Counted from the first letter of the stretch, positions 24,477 to 33,237 are shown. The stretch is 64,000 bases of DNA from Chryseobacterium shigense (GCF_014207845.1 NZ_JACHLC010000002.1:310001-374000); one strand, 5' to 3'. Notes: a model not told the origin generated them from the letters alone. A program made the numbers and translations.

Positions 24477-25451
24477 CTAATTTAGCAGAAATTCTGCAAT
24501 TACAGGATAGTGATCCGATAATTTTACAGACTGGTCCACCTTATAGCTTAAAGGGATAATTGATTTTGAAGTAAAAATATAGTCAATCCTCAATGGAACT
24601 TTATAATCATGGAAGCTGGTAGAAGCCCCGTTTCCTACCGTAAGGAAAGCATCCTGAAGGTCTTTCCCCAGATTATAGTATTCATATGAATTGGGCACAG
24701 AATTGAAATCGCCTGCCAGGATTACCGGATAGGGCGAAAAATCAATTACTTTTCTGATCTTTTTAATCTGGTCTTCATGTGCCTTAAAAGTTGGGAGCAT
24801 ATGAGAAAGAAGAGTTGCTATTTTTCCTCCTTCTTTTGCAAAACCATCAAATTTAAGCATGGATTTATGCAGCCTGAACGGCTCAAGATATACCGTGACC
24901 ACTCTTACTATTTTTCCGTTGATATCCACATCTGCATAGAAAGAATTTCCTCTTGCTTTATCTTCAATCAGGGCTTCCTGTCTTACGATCCTGTGCTTTG
25001 TTTTCAGGATTACCGAAGGGTATTTTATCATATCCTTTCTGATCGCCCTGTTTGTATCTTTTTCCTGAACAAGAATGATATCTGCGTTCTGATCTCTGAT
25101 GTATTTTTTTACTTTATCCCAGCCGAAATCTCCGTATTTTACATTAAACGTCAAAACTTTAATATCCCTGATTGATTTTAAATTTTCTGTTTTTGGAGAA
25201 AAATTGACCCACCGTCTTACAGGATTGTAGAAAAGAAGGGTTCCCAGCGCAAAAGCTATCGCTATTTTCTTTCTTTTTAAAATCCAGATAAATGTTAGCA
25301 GAACATATACCGCAATCAGATAAGGGAATGCCAGGGAAAGCAGGTTAAGAGATCCCAGGAAATTAGGGGGAATCCATGCGTTTCCTAATGTGCACAGCAG
25401 CAACACGGCAACAATAATATGTACAAACAGCAGTAATTGGCTCAACTTCAT
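24477..25451 (-). CDS. Endonuclease/exonuclease/phosphatase (EEP) family membrane protein, copy B
   Basis: The 324-residue protein has three hydrophobic segments in its first 85 residues and then an EEP (exonuclease III/DNase I-like) domain. EEP motifs are VLTFNVKYG, ILVQEKD (metal-binding Glu), AGDFNSVPNSYEY (Asp/Asn) and LSDHYPVIAEF (catalytic His). The domain should face either the periplasm or the cytoplasm depending on topology; substrates may be phospholipid head groups, nucleic acid or inositol phosphates. It is a paralogue of the next gene upstream, with the same layout. Confidence 0.87.
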   Translation of the reverse strand: MKLSQLLLFVHIIVAVLLLCTLGNAWIPPNFLGSLNLLSLAFPYLIAVYVLLTFIWILKRKKIAIAFALGTLLFYNPVRRWVNFSPKTENLKSIRDIKVLTFNVKYGDFGWDKVKKYIRDQNADIILVQEKDTNRAIRKDMIKYPSVILKTKHRIVRQEALIEDKARGNSFYADVDINGKIVRVVTVYLEPFRLHKSMLKFDGFAKEGGKIATLLSHMLPTFKAHEDQIKKIRKVIDFSPYPVILAGDFNSVPNSYEYYNLGKDLQDAFLTVGNGASTSFHDYKVPLRIDYIFTSKSIIPLSYKVDQSVKLSDHYPVIAEFLLN

Positions 25452-25530
25452 GAAATAGCAGTCTAGGATACGCTATTCTTTTCATCAAAAACCCTACCAA
25501 GCGGAAAAATTTTAACTATTTTTATGATAA

Positions 25531-26520
25531 TCAGTTGTCAATTGAAAATGTTCCAATCACAGGATAATGATCTGAAAGCTTTATCGAACGGTCAACTTTA
25601 TAACTAACGGGATGTATGGTTTTGGATGTAAAAATATAATCGATCCTGATTGGAAATTTATAATCATGGAAGCTTGTTGCACTTCCTTTTCCTGCTTCTA
25701 CAAAAGCATCCTGCAACCCTTCTGACAAATGATAGTATTCGTAAGAATTGGGAACGGAATTAAGGTCTCCCATAACAATTACAGGGTAAGGTGAATTGTT
25801 AATAGCTTCTTTAACAGTACTTACCTGATCCTGATGTTTTTTAAAAACAGGAATAAGCCTTTTAACAATATTTTTCAGTTTTCTTTCATCTTCTTCCTGG
25901 AAGCCCTCCATTTTTACCATGCCTTTCTCAAATTTGAACGGCTCGAGATAAACATTGATAAAGCGGTATATTTTTCCTCTGATTTCAATATCTGCCTGGG
26001 TAGCATAGGCATTATTGCTATCATAATTACTTTTGATGAGCTCTGTGGAATTTATAATTTTATGCTTAGAAATAACTTTGATAATTCCGTTTTTATCAAC
26101 CACTTCCGTGTTTTTTAGGAAGATTTTTTTTCCGGTCTCCTGCAGCATTACCACATCAGCATTGGCATTATTGAGGTAATTCTCAATCTCAGAAACACCT
26201 AATGTGCCGGCTTTAATGTTGAAAGTAACAACTTTCAGGTTGGCTGTTTCTTTTTTCCCGGAAGAAAAATTCACCCATCTTTGTAGAGGATTCATAAAGA
26301 TAAGTCCCGCCAGCATAAATGCAAAAGTCCTTTTTTTCCAGCTGAAAAGCCAGAAAAGTGTACATATTGCATACACAACAATAAGAACAGGAAAACCTAA
26401 GGAAAGCAAATTGAACCACGGAAATATTTTAGGCGGAACATATGCATTCATTAAAGTACCCAGCAGCAGGAAAAAGACGCCAACATGCAGGATCAATATG
26501 ACAAGACGAAAAACTTTCAC
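25531..26520 (-). CDS. EEP family membrane protein, copy A
   Basis: The 329-residue protein has the same architecture as its downstream neighbour: three N-terminal membrane segments, then an EEP domain with VVTFNIKAG, VMLQETGK, MGDLNSVPNSYEY and LSDHYPVIGTF. The two proteins share long identical runs such as TSFHDYK and IRIDYIFTSK, so they arose by tandem duplication. The reading frame is open to 26613, but those codons overlap the rhomboid gene. A GTG at 26520, 7 nt after the rhomboid stop, gives a normal start just before the first membrane segment. Confidence 0.85.
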   Translation of the reverse strand: MKVFRLVILILHVGVFFLLLGTLMNAYVPPKIFPWFNLLSLGFPVLIVVYAICTLFWLFSWKKRTFAFMLAGLIFMNPLQRWVNFSSGKKETANLKVVTFNIKAGTLGVSEIENYLNNANADVVMLQETGKKIFLKNTEVVDKNGIIKVISKHKIINSTELIKSNYDSNNAYATQADIEIRGKIYRFINVYLEPFKFEKGMVKMEGFQEEDERKLKNIVKRLIPVFKKHQDQVSTVKEAINNSPYPVIVMGDLNSVPNSYEYYHLSEGLQDAFVEAGKGSATSFHDYKFPIRIDYIFTSKTIHPVSYKVDRSIKLSDHYPVIGTFSIDN

Positions 26521-26527
26521 GGATTTT

Positions 26528-27256
26528 TTAATTGAATCTATACAAATGTTTTTTCCATATCCTTGCAAGAATCCAGCCAACCAATGCTCCCCCAACGTGA
26601 GCCAGATGGGCAATACCTCCTCCGTTTCCGGAAACTCCCAGGTATATGGAAACTATAATAACGATAGGCATCAGGTACTTTACCTTCATAGGAATCGGGA
26701 TGAACATCATCATAATCTTAGCATCCGGGTAAAGAGTGGCAAAAGCCGCTACTACACCAAAAACAGCGCCCGATGCACCAAGCATTTTACCTGTCAGACC
26801 AATATATAAATTTAATATTTTTTCATTGTTTAAATAAGGCGTAGGATTGAAGTCAAATACAGAAAGATTGGCTTTTGCATAAACTTCCGAAACATTAACA
26901 TTCATTCTTTCAAGCTCTGAAACGAGTTGTTGAATTTCTACAAAATTCCATATATTAAATAAAGCAAAAGCACCCAAACCGCTTGCAAAATAAAGTATCA
27001 GATATTTTCTTTCTCCCAGAACCTGTTCCAAAATAGGCCCGAAACTATAGAGCGTCAGCATATTAAAAATAATATGCATATATCCTCCATGCATAAACAT
27101 ATGAGTGATAATCTGCCATGATTTAAAATTGGGAGAAAGGGGATAATATGCAGAAAGAATATTGTATAATTGAGGTAAGAAGAAAAATGTCAAAATAAAT
27201 ACAACAATATTTACAATGATGATATTCCTCGTAATGGGCGGTATATTGTTAAACAT
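26528..27256 (-). CDS. Rhomboid family intramembrane serine protease
   Basis: The 242-residue polytopic protein has the rhomboid catalytic dyad: Ser162 in GASGAVFG and His220 in AHVGG. The first conserved region HMFMHGGYMHIIFNML (with the L1-loop/helix-2 His and Asn) and the GxxxG-like segment near WILARIW also fit. Between segments there is a 50-residue insert (about residues 105-150). Rhomboids cut transmembrane segments of substrate proteins; the substrate here is unknown. It starts 3 nt after the mutL stop, so it is translationally linked to mutL. Confidence 0.92.
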   Translation of the reverse strand: MFNNIPPITRNIIIVNIVVFILTFFFLPQLYNILSAYYPLSPNFKSWQIITHMFMHGGYMHIIFNMLTLYSFGPILEQVLGERKYLILYFASGLGAFALFNIWNFVEIQQLVSELERMNVNVSEVYAKANLSVFDFNPTPYLNNEKILNLYIGLTGKMLGASGAVFGVVAAFATLYPDAKIMMMFIPIPMKVKYLMPIVIIVSIYLGVSGNGGGIAHLAHVGGALVGWILARIWKKHLYRFN

Positions 27257-27259
27257 TTT

Positions 27260-29050
27260 TTAAAATTTGTTTTTAAAGTCATTAAACGGAATTTCATAAA
27301 AGCATCTTTTGCCATCCGGTAAAAATTCCGGGAAGCCCAATGCGGTAAAATCTTTGATCATCTGTTCCGCATCTTTTTTATAGATGAAATCAAATCTTGA
27401 TTTGGACTGCATTTTGTTCCACTGGCTGAGATAAAACTGCATAAATTCCTCTTCAGTTTTGTATTCCAGAATCTCAAAAAGATTCTCCAGGAACTTCATC
27501 GCCTGGGTTTCTTTGAGACCTTCCGGAAGAGCATCTATCCTCAGCACGCTTTCATGTGCAATTTTCATGTCAAACCCAAGTTCGGGAAGAAATTTTTTGA
27601 AAGAATTGTATTTATTCTTCTCAATTTCGTTCATATGGTATTCCAGGGAAAACAATAATGTGTGGCTGTTCGGGTTAACGTTGGCCTTCTTTGAAGTTTT
27701 ATTATTTTCGGAAACAACCAGCCTGTGCATTCTTCCAAGGTCCAGCATCAGGGTAACATCGCCTTTATTGAACAGCCAGTAGCCATTGGGCAACCTCATC
27801 AGGTCTTCATCAAAATCTTCATCTTCAAACAAATTGATCTTTGACGGTTCTGCTGTAATATTCTGATGGTACATTTCCGCAAGATTCTGGATCTCCTCGG
27901 GACGTACATTTCTTTCTTCAATAAATGGATTGTAGTCCTTATCAACTATAATCTCAGGCATTTTGATCACTCCGCCACCGCTGTTTCCTTTGCTTGGAAA
28001 AGGCTTGTTCATCATGGCGTCCATTTCAGGATCTTTATCAAAATCCAGGCTTGGGGATACGTTATAAATTCCTAGAGATCTTTTAATGGTAGAGCGAAGC
28101 AATGCAAAAATCAGGTGCTCGTCTTCAAACTTTACCTCAGTTTTCTGAGGATGGATATTCACATCTATTTTTTCCGGGTCCAGTTCAAGATAAAGGAAAA
28201 ATGTGGGAACATAACCGGGCTGCAGCAATCCTTCAAAGGCTTCCTGTACGGCTTTATTAAAATACGGACTTCTGAAGTATCTTCCGTTAACGAAAAGAAA
28301 CTGTTCGCCCCTAGATTTTTTAGCACCTTCGGGTTTTGCAACAAATCCGTGAAGTTTACACCAGATGATATCTTCTTTTATGGGGATAAGCTGTGGCTGT
28401 AATTTTCTTCCGAAAACATCAACAATACGCTGCATCTGACTTCCTTTTCTCAGTCTGAAAACGGCTTCATCATCATGAAACAGGGAAAACTCCAGATTTT
28501 CATGGGCTAAGGCGACACGCTGGAATTCATCAATAACATGCCTGAATTCAACATTATTATTTTTAAGGAATTTTCTTCTGGCCGGAACATTGTAGAACAG
28601 GTTCTTTACCAGGAAATTGGAGCCGTCAGCGGTTTGTATCGGGTCCTGAAACTGGAATACACCGCCTTCAATATAGATATTGGTCCCTATTTTAGCATCA
28701 TTCTGCTTTGTTCTCAGCTCAACTTGGGAAACAGCGGCAATAGAGGCCAGCGCCTCGCCCCGGAATCCTTTCGTAGCAATTTTGAAAATATCTTCTGTTC
28801 CTCTGATCTTGGACGTAGCATGCCTTTCGAATGCCAGGCGGGCATCGGTTTCAGACATTCCTTTGCCATCGTCTACCACCTGGATCAGGTTTTTCCCGGC
28901 ATCCCTGATAATCAATTCTATCTTTGAAGCATCGGCATCAATAGCATTTTCCAAAAGTTCCTTCACAATGGACGCAGGTCTCTGCACCACTTCTCCTGCC
29001 GCAATTTGGTTGGCTACATGATCCGGTAAAAGCTGAATAATATCTGACAT
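27260..29050 (-). CDS. mutL: DNA mismatch repair protein MutL
   Basis: The 596-residue protein carries the complete N-terminal GHKL ATPase: QIAAGEVVQRPASIVKELLENA, VVDDGKGM, FERHATSKI and GFRGEALASIAAV. The transducer region ends near HPQKTEVKFEDE. The C-terminal dimerisation domain is diverged. The nicking-endonuclease motif DQHAxxExxxxE is not found, the equivalent stretch being MLDLGRMHRLVVSE, and the usual CPHGRP block near the C-terminus is absent. It may be endonuclease-deficient or strongly diverged. The ATG at 29050 follows a minus-strand TATTTTTG element; the alternative at 29065 lies too close to it. Confidence 0.93.
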   Translation of the reverse strand: MSDIIQLLPDHVANQIAAGEVVQRPASIVKELLENAIDADASKIELIIRDAGKNLIQVVDDGKGMSETDARLAFERHATSKIRGTEDIFKIATKGFRGEALASIAAVSQVELRTKQNDAKIGTNIYIEGGVFQFQDPIQTADGSNFLVKNLFYNVPARRKFLKNNNVEFRHVIDEFQRVALAHENLEFSLFHDDEAVFRLRKGSQMQRIVDVFGRKLQPQLIPIKEDIIWCKLHGFVAKPEGAKKSRGEQFLFVNGRYFRSPYFNKAVQEAFEGLLQPGYVPTFFLYLELDPEKIDVNIHPQKTEVKFEDEHLIFALLRSTIKRSLGIYNVSPSLDFDKDPEMDAMMNKPFPSKGNSGGGVIKMPEIIVDKDYNPFIEERNVRPEEIQNLAEMYHQNITAEPSKINLFEDEDFDEDLMRLPNGYWLFNKGDVTLMLDLGRMHRLVVSENNKTSKKANVNPNSHTLLFSLEYHMNEIEKNKYNSFKKFLPELGFDMKIAHESVLRIDALPEGLKETQAMKFLENLFEILEYKTEEEFMQFYLSQWNKMQSKSRFDFIYKKDAEQMIKDFTALGFPEFLPDGKRCFYEIPFNDFKNKF

Positions 29051-29069
29051 AAAACATATAATCAACTTA

Positions 29070-29077
29070 CAAAAATA
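29070..29077 (-). promoter_or_regulatory. -7 promoter element for the mutL operon
   Basis: Reads TATTTTTG on the minus strand, matching TAnnTTTG, 19 nt upstream of the mutL ATG. No clear -33 TTG partner. Confidence 0.5.
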
Positions 29078-29228
29078 GTTAATGGAAACCGGAATTAAAA
29101 CATTAAAACCGTGAATTAAAATTTAATTATCAACATTTTTGCCACAATTCTTTATTCTGTGTGCCTTTTAATACCTCTACAGAATTAGGAAATGAGAATA
29201 TAAATTCTATAAATAGAGCTATTTTACC

Positions 29229-29390
29229 ACGCAAAGATTTAAATACCGGAAGTCATATTTTAAGTTAAGCAAAGAAATGTGACTTCGTCACTGATTAAGC
29301 ATGCTTTTCCGTCCGCTTAATCGGATCAATCAAAGATTGATTTCTTCTTTGTATTCCTGTAATTTGCAATATTAAAATTAAACTTTGCGT
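29229..29390. mobile_element. Structured relic element with CGCAAAG ends (MITE-like)
   Basis: The 162-bp segment in the 479-nt gap upstream of mutL begins ACGCAAAGATTTAA and ends with the complement of ACGCAAAGTTTAA. Inside are three perfect hairpins in a row: GTGAC-TTC-GTCAC (29279-29291), GATTAAGC (29293-29300) with GCTTAATC (29315-29322), and ATCAATC-AAA-GATTGAT (29325-29341). It contains no reading frame of note. The CGCAAAG ends recall the words flanking the GxxExxY gene at 15.4-15.9 kb. The rest of the gap is AT-rich with no visible gene. Confidence 0.55.
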
Positions 29391-29436
29391 TAAAAAATTC
29401 TTTTTATGGTTTGTTGTCTTGACTTATCTCTAACAG

Positions 29437-29475
29437 TAAAAAAACACCCCTTTTCTACCATCGAAAAGGAGTGCT
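29437..29475 (-). terminator. Terminator of the DUF1275 gene
   Basis: CACCCCTTTTC (29445-29455) / GAAAAGGAGTG (29463-29473), ten pairs with one mismatch and a 7-nt loop. On the minus strand it is followed by eight T residues. Confidence 0.75.
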
Positions 29476-29529
29476 TCACAGCTAGTTTACACAAAAATAA
29501 TATTGATATTTATTTTATTTCTTTCCGGC

Positions 29530-30357
29530 TTATTCATCAAAAACAAGCGTTCTTTTTTCTTTTCTTTTTGGGATACCATGAACTTTATCGTACAAATAAG
29601 CTAACAGGTTGGGCTTTTTATAAATCCTGCTGTAGCGGTATTTGGTGTTAAAGTGCCTGATATGAATTTTATAGGCATCATACCCAATCACGATCAAAAG
29701 GCATACACTGATCACATAAAACACTCTAAATTCGAGATAATAATAGGTAAGCCCTGAGAAAACGGCTCCTAAAACATAGGCTGCCATGATACTCATCAGC
29801 AATTTCGCTCTTCCAATCAGTTCACCGTTCTTTCTGTATTTTTTCTGGGTAAACATGGAAAGAAGGATTCCAAGGTCGGTGGTGGTCCCTGTAAGGTGGG
29901 TGGTTTTCACGGAGAAATTGGAAATACTTGCTGTAAGACCGTTCTGAAGGCCGGTTGCAAAAAGCATTAGTGCAACCAGGAATTCTGTTTCTTCCAGTGT
30001 TTTCTGGTAGTAGAACTGACCATATATTCCCACAAACAGTAAACATATGATTTCCAGCACAATTGGCATTGCATGTGCAAAATATTTACTTCTTTTATTG
30101 AAGTTGATGACAATGAAGTTGGATAAAAAGCTTCCGAAGAAGAACAGAAAGATCCACGCTCCAACCACCGCAACCTGCGTCCAGTTTCCTTTACTGATTT
30201 CCGCAGCCAGAATGGCATAATGTCCCGTTACATTTGACGTAAAGGAGAGAAATATTAACAGAGAGGCAATATTTATAGTACCTGCGGTAAATGCAGTCAG
30301 CGTCCCCAATCTGATATTGTCTCCCAACGTTCGGCTGTTACTATAATTTCTTAACAT
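29530..30357 (-). CDS. YoaK family (DUF1275) membrane protein
   Basis: The 275-residue protein has about six transmembrane segments and the DUF1275 pattern: an N-terminal GTLTAFTAGTINIASLL, then FTSNVTGHYA, and later GLQNGLTASISNFSVKTTHLTGTTTDLG, cited here as the blocks GLQNG and THLTGT-TDLG. These match the family's conserved G-x-x-D/N and T-x-x-T-G-x-x-T-D elements. It is a putative permease or membrane factor of unknown substrate. The gene follows the UspA-like gene by 33 nt and ends in its own terminator. Confidence 0.88.
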   Translation of the reverse strand: MLRNYSNSRTLGDNIRLGTLTAFTAGTINIASLLIFLSFTSNVTGHYAILAAEISKGNWTQVAVVGAWIFLFFFGSFLSNFIVINFNKRSKYFAHAMPIVLEIICLLFVGIYGQFYYQKTLEETEFLVALMLFATGLQNGLTASISNFSVKTTHLTGTTTDLGILLSMFTQKKYRKNGELIGRAKLLMSIMAAYVLGAVFSGLTYYYLEFRVFYVISVCLLIVIGYDAYKIHIRHFNTKYRYSRIYKKPNLLAYLYDKVHGIPKRKEKRTLVFDE

Positions 30358-30390
30358 TTTTTTATTTTTTACTATTGTGTTTATTATTCT

Positions 30391-30885
30391 TTAGACCTCA
30401 ACAAAGATCTCAGCCAGCCTTCCTCTTTCCGGAAGTCTTTCGGCAATTTCCACTTTAATTTCCTGAACTTTTAGTTCTTTGCATTTCCTGATGTAAGGAG
30501 TAATATCAAATTTGCCGTTTCCTTTACTCTTAATAGATGGAGAGTAATAAGCTTCTTCAATATTCTCTGCTTTCACATAATTATTGAATGTTCTCTGAAA
30601 GCTTCCTGTGAAAATATCGCAGATGATCTTATTGACCAGATGAGGATACTTATTTTTGATAATTCCATAGGCGTCACAAAATTCCTGCGGCCTGATTTTA
30701 TTAAAAACGGTGCTTTTTGTATTGAAAAGAAGGTCTCTGATAGAATCTCCGGCATCATATCCTGAAACCAAAAGAATATTATACTGATTCTGATCTTCCG
30801 ATGCATCTTTCTCTTTCAGTACTTTTTTTAATATGTTCATTGACTCCAAAGAGTAATCCGTAGCGATTAAAATTGTTTTAGTCAT
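30391..30885 (-). CDS. UspA-like hypothetical protein
   Basis: The 164-residue protein starts MTKTILIATDYSLESMNILKKVL, the usual first strand and helix of universal stress proteins. It continues with NILLVSGYDAGDS, which resembles their second strand. The C-terminal ATP-binding motif G-x-x-G-x(9)-G-S/T is not seen, and the second half diverges (FDITPYIRKCKELKVQEIKVEIAERLPERG). It is therefore a divergent UspA-fold candidate or an unrelated protein. It shares an operon with the YoaK-like gene. Its upstream region holds a -7 element and repeated GATTA half-sites. Confidence 0.65.
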   Translation of the reverse strand: MTKTILIATDYSLESMNILKKVLKEKDASEDQNQYNILLVSGYDAGDSIRDLLFNTKSTVFNKIRPQEFCDAYGIIKNKYPHLVNKIICDIFTGSFQRTFNNYVKAENIEEAYYSPSIKSKGNGKFDITPYIRKCKELKVQEIKVEIAERLPERGRLAEIFVEV

Positions 30886-30926
30886 ATCTTTTAGATTTAG
30901 GTTTGTGTTATCTTATTTTGATGATA

Positions 30927-30934
30927 CAAAACTA
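30927..30934 (-). promoter_or_regulatory. -7 promoter element for the UspA-like/DUF1275 operon
   Basis: TAGTTTTG on the minus strand fits TAnnTTTG, 42 nt upstream of the start codon. Confidence 0.5.
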
Positions 30935-30965
30935 AAGCGGCAAGATTAGAAGCCCTTTGGAATGG

Positions 30966-31001
30966 AATTAAAATGTGATTAAAGAGATTAAAATGAGATT
31001 A
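30966..31001. promoter_or_regulatory. Candidate response-regulator binding site (four RATTA half-sites)
   Basis: Half-sites AATTA (30966), GATTA (30977), GATTA (30986) and GATTA (30997) are spaced 11, 9 and 11 bp. Viewed as pairs, ATTAAAATGTGATTA and ATTAAAATGAGATTA differ at one base and are 20 bp apart. Direct half-sites 11 bp apart are typical for OmpR/PhoB-type regulators. Such a regulator is encoded upstream, and the site lies 32-75 bp upstream of the -7 element of the next operon. Confidence 0.5.
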
Positions 31002-31105
31002 GAATTTCGAAATGAAGAGAATAATATATAGATTGCTCCCGCAAATTTGAGAGATTTAGCCGGTTTTTCCGGTTCGTTTGCTTTTGTAAGACCTGGTTTT
31101 AGCTA

Positions 31106-32509
31106 TTAAACTCCTTCCGGCTTTGTACTATAAAAATTAGGAAAACGCATCTGTACCGTTGTTCCCTGGTTTTCATGAGAACTTACAATAAGTTCACCCT
31201 GATGCATTCTTACAATGTTTCTTGCCAGTGGAAGCCCGATTCCGTAACCCTCATAGTTTTTGGTATTGGAAGCTCTGAAGAACGGATCGTAGATTTTGTT
31301 CATCTCCACTTCCGGAATACCGATTCCGAAATCTTTTACAATAATATAAACATCCGTATCCGTAGCACCCAGCGAAACTTTTACCTGCTGGAAATTAGAA
31401 TATTTACAGCCGTTATTAATGATATTGGCTACCGCAAGATGCAGAAGCTGCTCATTACCCTGTACTTTCAGTTTTTTAGGATTATCGGGGAGCATGCTGA
31501 TATCGAGATAGATATTATTTCTGGAATCAATTTTTCTGAGGGTTTCAATTACGTCCCAAAGCAGCTGATCGATCCTTACTTTATCCATCTTCTGGATTTT
31601 TCCATCGAAACCGGTCTGGGCAATCATTAATAATGCTTTGATCTTTTTATCCAGTTTTTCCGCTTCATCAAGGATAATTTCCAGAGTTTCCTTGTATTCA
31701 TCAGCTGTTCTGCCGATAGAAAGGGCTACATCTGCTTCCCCCATGATGGAAGTGAGGGGAGTTCTCAACTCATGGGATACATTTCCGATCAGGTGGTTTT
31801 GGGTTTCAAATGAAGTTTCTATACGGTTCAGCATCCCATTGAAAGTATCAACCAGCTCGTTCAGCTCTTTGTTGTCCGGTTGCGGTTCCAATCTGAGGTG
31901 AAGATTTTCGGAACTGATTTCTTTTACTTTACCTGTAATTTTTAAAATAGGTCTGAACAAGGTTTTAGACAGATAAAAGGAAAAAATCATACTGAAGAAC
32001 AGGGAAAGTACGATACAGGTAATTAATGTTCTTTTTAGAAATCCGAGATAATAGATCACATAATGATTCTTGGCAGAGGCAATAGCGATGTAGTCTTTAT
32101 CATCATACCTAAAGGTCTGCCCGATGTAGTAGAATTCTTTATCATTATAATTGGCCTCTCCTTTTTTAACAATGCTTTTGAAAAAATAATCGGGAATATG
32201 AACTTCCTGTGAAATTTTTCTGAAATTGGAATCCTTTGGAACGGCAAAAACATAATCCCTTTCCATAGGAAGTTCCTCATCATTCAGGCTGTTAAGGATA
32301 TAGTTTTCGGGAAGATCGAGATGGTCTTTACTTTTTTCAATCTGAACAATAGTTGCGGTACGGATCTTCAGCAGTTCGTAAAACCTCTGATGCGAAAAGT
32401 TGACAATCGAAAAGTAAACCAATCCACTGAACAGCAAAATGATGGCAGTAAATACCAACATTAAAAGTACCATCGTTTTGGTTTGGTTTGTAACAACTTT
32501 TTTAGACAT
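31106..32509 (-). CDS. Sensor histidine kinase
   Basis: The 467-residue kinase has a first transmembrane segment (about residues 13-36), a periplasmic sensor region (about 37-153), a second membrane segment (about 155-180), a HAMP domain, then HisKA with NVSHELRTPLTSI (phosphorylated His246). The HATPase region has an N-box IINNGCKYSN, G1 VKDFGIGIPE, an F-box YDPFFRASNT and G2 YGIGLPLA. The signal is unknown. It starts 3 nt after the response regulator gene ends, so the pair is co-transcribed. Confidence 0.94.
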   Translation of the reverse strand: MSKKVVTNQTKTMVLLMLVFTAIILLFSGLVYFSIVNFSHQRFYELLKIRTATIVQIEKSKDHLDLPENYILNSLNDEELPMERDYVFAVPKDSNFRKISQEVHIPDYFFKSIVKKGEANYNDKEFYYIGQTFRYDDKDYIAIASAKNHYVIYYLGFLKRTLITCIVLSLFFSMIFSFYLSKTLFRPILKITGKVKEISSENLHLRLEPQPDNKELNELVDTFNGMLNRIETSFETQNHLIGNVSHELRTPLTSIMGEADVALSIGRTADEYKETLEIILDEAEKLDKKIKALLMIAQTGFDGKIQKMDKVRIDQLLWDVIETLRKIDSRNNIYLDISMLPDNPKKLKVQGNEQLLHLAVANIINNGCKYSNFQQVKVSLGATDTDVYIIVKDFGIGIPEVEMNKIYDPFFRASNTKNYEGYGIGLPLARNIVRMHQGELIVSSHENQGTTVQMRFPNFYSTKPEGV

Positions 32510-32512
32510 TCA

Positions 32513-33220
32513 TCAATTTTTTTTGAGCACGTACCCCATTCCTATTACTGTATGAATCAACTTATTATCATCCTGGCTATCCAGTTTTTTCCTTAAATAA
32601 TTCACGTAAACATCTACTACATTTGTTCCCAGTTCATAATTTACCCCCCAGACTGCATCCAGGATTTCGGCCCTTGAAATTACTTTTTCGGGATTATTCA
32701 GGAAATACAGCAATAATTTATATTCTGTAGAGGTTAAAGAAATTTCATCTCCGGCCCGGGTCACTCTTTTTGTGTAATCATTAACGATCAGATCTGAAAA
32801 CTGGAATATATGTTCACTATCCGGCTCTGGCTCAGAAGTTTCCTGCGGACTGATCCCATGACTTCTTCTTAGCAGAGACTTCACACGGGCTACCAATTCA
32901 ATAAATTTGAAGGGCTTTACCAGATAATCATCACCTCCGCTTTCCAGCCCCAGCACAATATTTTCGGAGGTTCCCAAAGCCGTCAGAAACAGAATAGGAA
33001 CATGCTGATTGGTTTTTCTGATCTCTTTGCAGACATCAAGACCGTTCATTTCCGGAAGCATAATGTCCAGAATTACCATATCGAAATCGTTTGTCTGTAC
33101 CAGCTGTACACCTGTACGTCCGTCAAAAGCTACGGAAACTTCGTACCCGTTTTCCTGAAGTCCTTTTTTTATAAAAGATACAACGCTGGTTTCGTCTTCG
33201 ATGAGGATAATCTTTTTCAT
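32513..33220 (-). CDS. OmpR/PhoB-family response regulator
   Basis: The 235-residue protein has a receiver domain with the acidic pair ED (8-9), phosphoacceptor Asp52 in VILDIMLPEMNG, the Thr in LFLTALG and Lys in DDYLVKPF. A winged-helix domain follows (LTSTEYKLLLYFLNNPEKVISRAEIL, seen as the blocks LTSTEYKLL and SRAEILDAVWG). The start at 33220 gives MKKIILIEDE. An ATG at 33238 would place six extra codons over a TATTTTTG promoter element (33245-33238 on the minus strand). Confidence 0.95.
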   Translation of the reverse strand: MKKIILIEDETSVVSFIKKGLQENGYEVSVAFDGRTGVQLVQTNDFDMVILDIMLPEMNGLDVCKEIRKTNQHVPILFLTALGTSENIVLGLESGGDDYLVKPFKFIELVARVKSLLRRSHGISPQETSEPEPDSEHIFQFSDLIVNDYTKRVTRAGDEISLTSTEYKLLLYFLNNPEKVISRAEILDAVWGVNYELGTNVVDVYVNYLRKKLDSQDDNKLIHTVIGMGYVLKKN

Positions 33221-33237
33221 TGAAATAAGGAATTTCA

